A DNA stretch of 34,671 bases, taken from NCBI GenBank assembly GCA_947175845.1, contig CAMWOK010000002.1:1-34671 (forward strand), given 5' to 3'. The position numbers were made by a program, and so were the translations under genes. Shown piece after piece: positions 25,746 through 32,057 of this stretch; within the stretch, counting starts at the first letter, position 1; every line of letters begins with the position of its first letter. A model generated the notes under the pieces. That model was not told the DNA's origin. It was given only the letters and a program-made list of their open reading frames with translations, and made no database searches. This stretch comes from an uncultured Lachnospiraceae bacterium. Its GTDB lineage: Bacteria > Bacillota > Clostridia > Lachnospirales > Lachnospiraceae.

Positions 25746-26567
25746 CTACCGCTTCAGCTGATTTGCCTGCTGAAGCATCTCGTCCGAGGTGGTGATGACC
25801 TTGGAGTTCATCTCGTAAGCCCTCTGTGCCACAATCAGGTTGACCATCTCATCGGCAATCTGTACATTGGATCCCTCAAGGTATCCCTGGATCATTTTTG
25901 TCTTGGGCAGATTGTCATTCTCAGCCTCATTCATCGCCTCTCCGCTCGCCGCCGTCTCAGAATACAGGCTATCGCCCTCCTTGCTCAGTCCCGCCGGATT
26001 GTTAAACTGCCAGAGTCCGATCTGTATGTCGAGGCTCTCCGGCACGCCCTTCTCATTTGGATAGTACAGCATGCCATCCTTCTGACTCACTGTGATCTTG
26101 CTGGTCACAATGTCGTCATCCTCAAGAATGATCGGCTCGCCCTCGGTGTTGAGCACCGGAAGCCCGTCTGTCGTCTCGAGCGTGATCCCCTGCGGGCCAA
26201 CGGCAAATACAAAGTTTCCGTTTCTCGTGTAATATGTATTTCCATCTGCGCCTCTGATGCCGAAAAACCCGCGTCCGTTCAGCGCAAAATTCGCTGATCC
26301 CGGCGTCTCAAGCATACTTCCGTCCGTGAAGATGGAGGTGATCGAAGAATTTCTCACACCCAGGCCCACCTCTGCGCCGATCGGTTTGTTGGCGCCGTTT
26401 GCCGTGGTGGTTCTCGTCTGTATGGTCTGATACAGGAGTGATTTGAACTCCATAACCTCCGCCTTGTAACCTGTCGTGTTCACGTTCGCAAGGTTATTGG
26501 AAATATTGTCTACATTTAACTGCTGCGCGATCATGCCTGTCGCGCCTGTCCACAAAGAGCGTACCAT
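25746..26567 (-). CDS. flgG: Flagellar distal rod protein FlgG (FlhP-like)
   Basis: This 273-residue rod protein has the N-terminal coiled-coil signature DNISNNLANVNTTGYK (about residues 20-35) and the C-terminal partner VQIADEMVNLIVAQRAYEMN with TSDEMLQQANQ, both needed for packing in the rod. The middle part is a beta domain (LNGRGFFGIRG, YTRNGNFVFA). The length fits FlgG. CAGGAGGGAAAG precedes ATG 26567. It follows flgF by 22 bases. In Bacillus the same pair next to mbl is called flhO-flhP. Confidence 0.92.
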   Translation of the reverse strand: MVRSLWTGATGMIAQQLNVDNISNNLANVNTTGYKAEVMEFKSLLYQTIQTRTTTANGANKPIGAEVGLGVRNSSITSIFTDGSMLETPGSANFALNGRGFFGIRGADGNTYYTRNGNFVFAVGPQGITLETTDGLPVLNTEGEPIILEDDDIVTSKITVSQKDGMLYYPNEKGVPESLDIQIGLWQFNNPAGLSKEGDSLYSETAASGEAMNEAENDNLPKTKMIQGYLEGSNVQIADEMVNLIVAQRAYEMNSKVITTSDEMLQQANQLKR

Positions 26568-26589
26568 TTATCTTTCCCTCCTGATATTA

Positions 26590-27366
26590 TCAAACTTTGC
26601 TCAGCGTCATCGTCTTTTCAAGCGTCTCGTCAAAGGTTGTCAGCATCTTCTGATTTGACTCGTACTGTCTTGAAATCGTTATCATGTTTACCATTTCCTT
26701 GACAACGGATGTGTTTGCCATCTCGAGATATCCCTGATGAAGTTCGGGATCCTCCGCTTCGATCTCCACTGCCCCCTCCTTGGTATCCCACATGGTCTCT
26801 CCGTAGTGCGTCAGATAATTGGTGTCTTCAAAATCCGATATTTTGAGGCTCGCCACAAGTCTGTCGTCCTGAAAAATATCGCCGGACCGGTCAAACACAG
26901 TGGTGCCTGCCGTCGTGGAGAGCTGGATTCGTCCGTTCTCACCGAGGACATAATCGCCATCCTTCGTCACCAGATAGCCGTCCTTTGTGATGGTAAATCC
27001 GCCATCCCGCGTATATTTCGTGGAGGTCTCGCCCGCTTTGTTGGTAAACTCGATGTTGAAAAATCCGCTTCCGCCGAGCGCGATATCGTAGGTGTTCCCG
27101 GTATCTCTGAGCGATCCCTGCGAAAAGTCTGTGTAGGTCTCGCCGATCTTCACTCCGAGGCTCATGTTGCCAAGCCTTTTTGGCGTGTTGGGATTCTCGG
27201 ACAAATCCTTGATTTTTACCGCCATCACTTCCGCGTACGCCTGACTCGTAGAGCCTTCTTTCTTGAATCCGGTCGTATCTGCATTTGCCAGATTGTTCGA
27301 CATGATATCCATCCTGTACTGCTCATTCAACATACCAGTGTATGATGTATATAGACCTCTAAGCAT
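26590..27366 (-). CDS. flgF: Flagellar basal-body rod protein FlgF (FlhO-like)
   Basis: This 258-residue protein is the sister of the FlgG that follows. It has DIMSNNLANADTTGFK (about residues 20-35) near the N-terminus, a central beta region (LGGSGFFNIEF, YTRDGGFTITKDGYLV) and the C-terminal helix VVKEMVNMITISRQYESNQK. It forms part of the proximal rod. AGGAGG stands five bases before ATG 27366. The 72-base gap to mbl contains no clear terminator, so it is likely read from the promoters in front of mbl. Confidence 0.92.
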   Translation of the reverse strand: MLRGLYTSYTGMLNEQYRMDIMSNNLANADTTGFKKEGSTSQAYAEVMAVKIKDLSENPNTPKRLGNMSLGVKIGETYTDFSQGSLRDTGNTYDIALGGSGFFNIEFTNKAGETSTKYTRDGGFTITKDGYLVTKDGDYVLGENGRIQLSTTAGTTVFDRSGDIFQDDRLVASLKISDFEDTNYLTHYGETMWDTKEGAVEIEAEDPELHQGYLEMANTSVVKEMVNMITISRQYESNQKMLTTFDETLEKTMTLSKV

Positions 27367-27438
27367 AAATTCCTCCTAATCTGCTGACTGCATCGACATT
27401 TTCGGTGTCAGCATCTGTGTCGGAATCCCGCCTGTCAA

Positions 27439-28431
27439 TCACTCATCCCTGCTGCCCGCAAGGAACTCCACGTACTTGCCTGTACCGATGGCTACCGCCG
27501 TCATCGGCTCCTCCGCAGTCATGGTATTGATGCCGGTCCTGGACTCAATCAGGTCCTCGAGCCCGCAGAGCAGGCTTCCGCCCCCGGTGAGCACAATTCC
27601 CCTGTCCGCGATATCTGCCGCAAGCTCAGGCGGAGTTTTCTCCAGAACGCTGTGGATCGTGTCGATAATCTGGGAGGTCGTCTCGCGAAGCGCCTCCTCC
27701 GTCTCGTCAGAGGAAACTCTGATCGTCTTGGGAAGACCTGTGACGAGATTGCGTCCCCTCACATCCAGATAATCCACTTCCGCTCTCTTAAATGCTGAAC
27801 CAATTTTAATTTTAATGTCTTCTGCCGTTCTCTCACCAATCAAAAGATTGTGTTTTTTTCTCATATATCTGACAATGGCTTCGTCGAAGTCATCGCCTGC
27901 GACCTTGATCGATGCACTGACCACAGTGCCTCCAAGCGATATCACCGCAATATCCGAGGTACCGCCCCCGATATCCACGATCATATTCCCACAAGGTTTT
28001 GAGATATCAATCCCCGCACCGATCGCCGCTGCAATCGGCTCCTCAATAATCTTGACATCCCTCGCGCCCGCCTGGTAGGTGGCATCCTCAACAGCCTTCT
28101 TCTCCACCTCTGTGACTCCGCTCGGCACACACACCGCGATGATGGGCTTTCTGAATGTCTTTCTGCCCAGCGCCTTCTGAATGAAGTGCTTCATCATCTG
28201 CTCGGTCACTTTGTAATCGGATATAACGCCCTGTCGGAGCGGTCTGACTGCCACAATATTTCCCGGCGTTCTGCCGAGCATCAGACGCGCATCCTCACCG
28301 ATGGCCTTTATCTTCTGCGTGTCCCTGTCAAAGGCAACGACAGAAGGCTCCTTCAGCACGACGCCCTTTCCTCTGATATAAACTAATATACTCGCGGTTC
28401 CAAGATCGATTCCAATATCTGTGTATTGCAT
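27439..28431 (-). CDS. mbl: MreB/Mbl-family cell-shape actin
   Basis: This 330-residue actin homologue has IGIDLGTASILVYI (phosphate 1 loop), IVDIGGGTSDIAVIS (phosphate 2) and VLTGGGSLLCGLEDLI (adenosine loop), with the full MreB length. It forms membrane filaments that guide side-wall synthesis. ATG 28431 is chosen because AAAGGGG stands about nine bases upstream; the 48 extra codons open up to 28575 lie in the A/T-rich leader and are unlikely to be coding. The neighbours are flagellar rod genes, as in Bacillus, where mbl precedes flhO-flhP; this is why Mbl rather than MreB is preferred. No mreC or mreD is near. Confidence 0.9.
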   Translation of the reverse strand: MQYTDIGIDLGTASILVYIRGKGVVLKEPSVVAFDRDTQKIKAIGEDARLMLGRTPGNIVAVRPLRQGVISDYKVTEQMMKHFIQKALGRKTFRKPIIAVCVPSGVTEVEKKAVEDATYQAGARDVKIIEEPIAAAIGAGIDISKPCGNMIVDIGGGTSDIAVISLGGTVVSASIKVAGDDFDEAIVRYMRKKHNLLIGERTAEDIKIKIGSAFKRAEVDYLDVRGRNLVTGLPKTIRVSSDETEEALRETTSQIIDTIHSVLEKTPPELAADIADRGIVLTGGGSLLCGLEDLIESRTGINTMTAEEPMTAVAIGTGKYVEFLAGSRDE

Positions 28432-28554
28432 GGCTGTGTGCCCCTTTCTATGAATTAAAATCAGGTCATGTATCATTCGCTTTTCAGCGCAGTCTTCTGA
28501 TAACTTAGTATTCCCATTACAGTTATATCTATGAAGACATACTGTAACTAAGCT

Positions 28555-28582
28555 ATTATAACCTAATTTAACCATTTTTCAA
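28555..28582 (-). promoter_or_regulatory. Sigma-A-like promoter of mbl
   Basis: On the minus strand TTGAAA (28582-28577) and a consensus TATAAT (28560-28555) are separated by 16 bases. Transcription would begin near 28548 and leave a leader of about 117 bases before mbl. The inverted TTACAGT pair lies at the start site, where a bound repressor could block it. Confidence 0.65.
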
Positions 28583-28657
28583 AGGGTTTTCACACTTTTT
28601 TTACAATAAAAACTTATGAAACCTGAAATCGTACCGCCAAAATGGTTTACAGTAATT

Positions 28658-28685
28658 ATATCGGCCGCTTTTTCACAATACTTTA
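28658..28685 (-). promoter_or_regulatory. Sigma-D/sigma-28 (flagellar) promoter candidate upstream of mbl-flgFG
   Basis: On the minus strand TAAA (28685-28682) is followed after 16 bases by GCCGATAT (28665-28658). This fits the flagellar sigma factor consensus TAAA-N15-GCCGATA(A/T) except for one extra spacer base. It would start a transcript near 28651 that covers mbl, flgF, flgG and the flgJ-like gene, and would tie them to the motility programme. Confidence 0.55.
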
Positions 28686-28781
28686 GTTATTTTCAAAATA
28701 TTATGTAAATTCATTATATTATCTGACAACTTGTTTGTAAAGCTTTTTATGTAAAAACTGTAACGTCCCCTACCCGTGTAC

Positions 28782-28812
28782 AAAAAAAGACTGCCACCTA
28801 TCTGTGACAGTC
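28782..28812 (-). terminator. Intrinsic terminator of the M23-bactofilin operon
   Basis: On the minus strand GACTGTCA pairs with TGGCAGTC (eight pairs, one G-U) around an eight-base loop, followed directly by seven T. It starts 13 bases after the bactofilin stop. It is the clearest rho-independent terminator in the window. Confidence 0.85.
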
Positions 28813-28825
28813 CACACTTGTATCG

Positions 28826-29224
28826 CTATACTTCCGATCCTGCATACAGGCTTTCCGAAGAAGCGGATGACATCGTACATCTTCCGTCAAACGCAGCCCC
28901 CTCGTCGATGACAAGAGAACCGGCTGTGATATTTCCTGCAATCTTGCCTGTCGACAGCAGCTCGAGCTTCCCCTGGACCGTGATATCACCATCCACTCTT
29001 CCTGAGATGATGACGCTCTGCGCAGAAATGTTTCCTTTGACCTGCCCCTCTGAGCTGAGAATCAATTTCTTTTCACAGGTGCAGTTTCCATTGATTATGC
29101 CGTCAATCCGAACTGTCTCCCCCGAGGTCAGATCGCCGTCAAAGGTGGTCTCCTTTCCGATCAGCGTGCTGACTTTCTCCCGTGCGTCGTCTGCGTACGC
29201 AGCGTTTTTTCCCTTACCTAACAT
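28826..29224 (-). CDS. Bactofilin (DUF583 cytoskeletal protein)
   Basis: This 132-residue protein has the short-repeat right-handed beta-helix pattern of bactofilins from about residue 25 to 115: successive turns such as IDGIINGNC, LILSSEGQVKGNI, VIISGRVDGDI, LELLSTGKIAGNI and LVIDEGAAFDG. Bactofilins self-assemble into filaments at the membrane and recruit cell-wall enzymes. The N-terminal tail is polar and the last 15 residues are Ser-rich. AAGGAGG precedes ATG 29224 ideally. It follows the M23-like gene by 12 bases; bactofilin-M23 pairs are common in bacteria. A strong terminator ends the unit. Confidence 0.92.
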   Translation of the reverse strand: MLGKGKNAAYADDAREKVSTLIGKETTFDGDLTSGETVRIDGIINGNCTCEKKLILSSEGQVKGNISAQSVIISGRVDGDITVQGKLELLSTGKIAGNITAGSLVIDEGAAFDGRCTMSSASSESLYAGSEV

Positions 29225-29236
29225 GATTTCCTCCTT

Positions 29237-29977
29237 TTAACCTTTCGCTTCCAGTACCAGCAGCGGATCGATCACCTGCTCCTCATAAATAACCTGGTAA
29301 TCAAACGGCGTATCGTTCCCGCTGATCACAATCATGGCATCCCGGATCTTCACCTGCTGTCCCGCCGCCACCTGCACATTCGCCTCCTGCTGACACATAT
29401 AGCGCGATCGATAACCGTTCCCATGATCTACTTCTATGATAATTGGATATGTATCATCCGAGGCAACTGAGGTAACTGTGCCATCTCCCGCGGCGATAAT
29501 CCGATCCTCCGCCTGTGCGCTGATCGAGATATACGGGTGCTCCTCCGAGTAGGATTCCTTCAAAAGTCCTCCTGCAGTGCAGGGGTACTGGCTCGGGACC
29601 GATGTGTCCCTGGGCGTCTCCTCCGGCGCACTCTCCTCTGACTCCGCCGTCTCAGCTTTGACGATCTCAGCCTGCCTGTATAATTCAATCTCTTCTGTGA
29701 GGGCCGCATTCTCCGTGTTTAAGGCTTCCTTTTCTCCCTCAAGCTGCTCCACTTTCTGTTCGCTTGCCGCCAGCTTCCTGCGAAGATCATACTCGTTTTT
29801 AAAGCGCGCACCCGAACGGTATATCGTCCATGCAAACGTGATGCAGATCACCAGCATCAGGATAACCAGCAGCCGCAGAGCCCTGAGTGGAAAGTAAAAC
29901 TGTCTGGTTTCCTTTCCCGTGTTGGAGATGAGCAAAAGCGAGAAAGATTCCTTGCGCTTGTGTTTTTGCTGTTTCAT
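29237..29977 (-). CDS. Membrane-anchored M23 (LytM)-like protein, probably enzymatically inactive
   Basis: This 246-residue protein has a basic cytoplasmic N-terminus, one membrane helix (about residues 33-52), a coiled coil (about 58-105), an acidic linker rich in Glu, Ser and Pro, and a LytM-like beta domain (about 140-235). In active M23 enzymes zinc is held by H-x3-D and H-x-H. Here the first motif reads HPYIS (His147 kept, Asp replaced by Ser151), the usual YAH site reads YMC (Cys195), and the last motif region reads TPFDYQV with no His. It may therefore activate or recruit other wall enzymes, like EnvC or SpoIIQ-type proteins. ATG 29977 has GGAG six bases upstream; an ATG four codons earlier is less likely. 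It is co-transcribed with the bactofilin. Confidence 0.8.
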   Translation of the reverse strand: MKQQKHKRKESFSLLLISNTGKETRQFYFPLRALRLLVILMLVICITFAWTIYRSGARFKNEYDLRRKLAASEQKVEQLEGEKEALNTENAALTEEIELYRQAEIVKAETAESEESAPEETPRDTSVPSQYPCTAGGLLKESYSEEHPYISISAQAEDRIIAAGDGTVTSVASDDTYPIIIEVDHGNGYRSRYMCQQEANVQVAAGQQVKIRDAMIVISGNDTPFDYQVIYEEQVIDPLLVLEAKG

Positions 29978-30019
29978 AATAATCTCCATTCTGTGTCAAA
30001 CTATTACAACTATGTTACA

Positions 30020-30047
30020 ATTCTATCACAAATTTGCAAAATGTCAA
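30020..30047 (-). promoter_or_regulatory. Sigma-A promoter of the M23-like/bactofilin operon
   Basis: On the minus strand a perfect TTGACA (30047-30042) and TAGAAT (30025-30020) are 16 bases apart, with TG one base before the -10 (extended -10). Transcription would begin near 30013, about 36 bases ahead of the start codon. Four tandem repeats end 16 bases upstream of the -35. Confidence 0.75.
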
Positions 30048-30062
30048 ATCCATTCTTTTGTG

Positions 30063-30118
30063 GAAATTATTTCATAGAAATTCTTTCATGGAAATTTTTT
30101 CATGGAAATCCTTTCAGG
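30063..30118. repeat. Four tandem 14-bp repeats upstream of the M23-like/bactofilin promoter
   Basis: Units at 30063-30076, 30077-30090, 30091-30104 and 30105-30118 follow the plus-strand pattern GAAATTCTTTCATG with one to four changes each. They lie between the chemoreceptor stop and the -35 of the next promoter. The unit contains TTTCATGGAAA-like near-palindromes across its junctions. They could be binding sites for a regulator or an A/T-rich upstream element; the 14-base step does not match one helical turn. The repeat is seen directly; the function is inference. Confidence 0.8.
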
Positions 30119-30159
30119 AAAGGTTCGTGTTCGCTTTGTCCTGCAAATCCGCCTGCCTC

Positions 30160-31890
30160 CTAAATATTTTTAAACAGATGAACCTCCGCCCTGAGCTCGT
30201 TGGAAATCTCCTGGTTGCTCTCCGCGCGGCTGCGGATGCCCGCCAGCGCCTCCACGAGATGGGACGTGTTGTTCGCGACGATAGTGACGCCCTGCGCGTT
30301 CTCCTCCACGGCGGTGTTGATGCCGTTGATACCGTCTGTGATCTGCGATATGGTCTCCTCGAGATTCTGCGATTTGCCGCTGAAATCACCAATCATGCTG
30401 TCGATGCTGTCCGCGTCGTTGTGGTACTGGCTTGCGATATCGACAAACTTATCGTAGTCGACAAGGACTGCCGTGTCGATGAAGTTCAACATCTCGTTGG
30501 CATTGCGCGCGAGCTCCTCGACCGCCTGCGTCACAGCCACGCTGATGTGCTGGATATTGTTTGCCGTATCGCGGCTGTTGTCCGCGAGCACGCGAATCTC
30601 GTCCGCCACCACCGCAAATCCTTTTCCTGCATCCCCCGCGCGCGCCGCCTCAATCGAAGCGTTCAGCGCAAGCAGGTTCGTCTGGCTGGAAATGCTCAAA
30701 ATCTCACTGGTCAGGCCATTGATCTTCTCGACACTGCGGCTGTTTGCAATCGCGCTCTCAAGAAGCTCCCTGTTCGAGGTCATCATGCCGACGGTGTTCT
30801 TCTTGCTGTTCACCGCCTCTGCCCGGAAGCTCTGCGCCTTGTTCCTGATATCACTGACAATCCCGGAGCCTTCCCCGGCCCTGCCGCGCATATCCCTGGC
30901 AAGCTCAAGCACGTCCTGCGAGCTCTGTGTGACCCGCTCAAGCGTTGCCGCGATCTCCTCCATGCTCGCAGACATCTGCTCCATGGTGGCTGACACATCG
31001 CCCGCGCTCGACTCGGACAGCCTGATACTGTCATTGATGGCGCCCACATGCGCTTCCATAGTGTCGGAGCTGGTCTGGATCTTTTTCATGACCATCTGGA
31101 GCTGGTCGACAAAATTGTTGACCCCGCCCACCAGCTGCGCGACCTCGTCATGCGTCCTGATGCGGATTCTCTGTGTCAGGTCGCCGTTGTTGTTCTGTAT
31201 CTCGCCGATCATCTGGTTGAGCTGCGACGCCGCATCCTTTGCCGGCTTCACGATCGACAGGCTGACCACCAGAATCATCAAAACCGCCACCGCCACAAAC
31301 AGCACACTGATCACACAGGACGCCCCATAGAGCCATGTCGCTTCCGCAACCCGGCTGTCCGCAAGCGTCTGCGCCTCAAGCGTTAACGTCTCCGCAAACA
31401 CTGCCTGCTTCTCCTGCATGGCCAGCACAATCTCGCGCATCTGCGCGTTCGACGCTATGGCGCTTTCCTTGTCCCCCGCCAGGTAGAGACTCGCAATCTG
31501 CTTGATATTCTTCTCGAGCGGTGCGAACTGATTTTTGTACTCCTGCAGCGCCCGCGTCAGTTCCGCATTGTTCAATTCCGCACACAGCTTCTCCATCTTT
31601 GCAAACGCGGCATCGATCGGATCGAGCACATCAGACACCGTGTTTGCAAGCCTTGTAGACGACTCCTCGCTCAGCGAAAGCACAATCAGATTTCCATACA
31701 GCCGGCTCTCCCCTACATTTTTTGTGACAATCTCATTCTGTGCCAGCAGCTGCATATACGTGTCTGATATCTGGATCACTGCATCTTTGGCGTCTAATAT
31801 TCCTCTGGAAGAAAAGTACGTATTTACCAGAAAAACGGCAAGTAATACTGTGAGCATAGAATAGATCTTGATACTAATGTGTTTTCTCAT
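30160..31890 (-). CDS. Methyl-accepting chemotaxis protein
   Basis: This 576-residue chemoreceptor has a first membrane helix (about residues 8-24), an extracellular helical sensor of about 155 residues that looks like a four-helix bundle, and a second membrane helix (about 188-212). A HAMP linker (about 213-270) and the long signalling coiled coil follow. The hairpin tip [20 protein letters not shown], followed by [20 protein letters not shown], is intact for CheA and CheW binding. No C-terminal CheR-tethering pentapeptide is visible. GAGAGGATG stands ahead of ATG 31890. The ligand is not predictable. Motility genes nearby fit this role. The gene probably has its own promoter. Confidence 0.92.
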   Translation of the reverse strand: MRKHISIKIYSMLTVLLAVFLVNTYFSSRGILDAKDAVIQISDTYMQLLAQNEIVTKNVGESRLYGNLIVLSLSEESSTRLANTVSDVLDPIDAAFAKMEKLCAELNNAELTRALQEYKNQFAPLEKNIKQIASLYLAGDKESAIASNAQMREIVLAMQEKQAVFAETLTLEAQTLADSRVAEATWLYGASCVISVLFVAVAVLMILVVSLSIVKPAKDAASQLNQMIGEIQNNNGDLTQRIRIRTHDEVAQLVGGVNNFVDQLQMVMKKIQTSSDTMEAHVGAINDSIRLSESSAGDVSATMEQMSASMEEIAATLERVTQSSQDVLELARDMRGRAGEGSGIVSDIRNKAQSFRAEAVNSKKNTVGMMTSNRELLESAIANSRSVEKINGLTSEILSISSQTNLLALNASIEAARAGDAGKGFAVVADEIRVLADNSRDTANNIQHISVAVTQAVEELARNANEMLNFIDTAVLVDYDKFVDIASQYHNDADSIDSMIGDFSGKSQNLEETISQITDGINGINTAVEENAQGVTIVANNTSHLVEALAGIRSRAESNQEISNELRAEVHLFKNI

Positions 31891-32007
31891 TTTGAATCAT
31901 CCTCTCATTTCATTTTTAATGCTCTAACAGATCCGCCCGATATTTGCTAACTTCCGCTTGTGCACTTTTGCCTATCTTAGCGCCTTTCTGCATCACTGTT
32001 CTCTATC

Positions 32008-32036
32008 ATTGTATCACACCGTTTTTCATTTTTACA
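32008..32036 (-). promoter_or_regulatory. Possible sigma-A promoter of the chemoreceptor gene
   Basis: On the minus strand TGTAAA (32036-32031) and TACAAT (32013-32008) are 17 bases apart, inside the 167-base gap between uvrA and the chemoreceptor gene. The -35 is poor. I looked for a flagellar-type GCCGATA(A/T) site in the right direction here and found none. Confidence 0.4.
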
Positions 32037-32057
32037 GATTTTTAATAATTTTTTTCT

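Larger units (their letters stand above)
28432..28825 (-). promoter_or_regulatory. Control region between bactofilin and mbl with four TTACAGT heptamers
   Basis: This 394-base gap holds no gene that I can support. It contains the bactofilin terminator (28782-28812), two promoter candidates for mbl, and four copies of TTACAGT or its complement: 28517-28523, 28541-28547, 28647-28653 and 28757-28763. The first two face each other about the middle at 28532, just downstream of the sigma-A-like -10. Outside them CTTAGT (28504-28509) and ACTAAG (28547-28552) extend the dyad. They look like operator sites for a dimeric regulator. The repeats are seen; their function is inference. Confidence 0.5.

Noticed and set aside
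24894-26297. Plus-strand open frame of 467 codons opposite recD2, flgJ and flgG
   Set aside because: It spans three well-supported minus-strand genes, shows no recognisable domain, and has the odd composition typical of an antisense shadow.
30111-30124. CCTTTCAGGAAAGG palindrome after the chemoreceptor gene as a terminator
   Set aside because: The loop would have only two bases and no T-run follows on the minus strand; it is partly a by-product of the 14-bp repeats.
30034-30993. Plus-strand open frame starting in the 14-bp repeats
   Set aside because: Most of it is antisense to the chemoreceptor; the repeats only supply a run without stops, and there is no ribosome-binding site that fits.
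31930-31950. CCGATAT near the chemoreceptor start as a flagellar sigma site
   Set aside because: It points in the plus direction, away from the chemoreceptor gene, and lacks a TAAA at the right distance.
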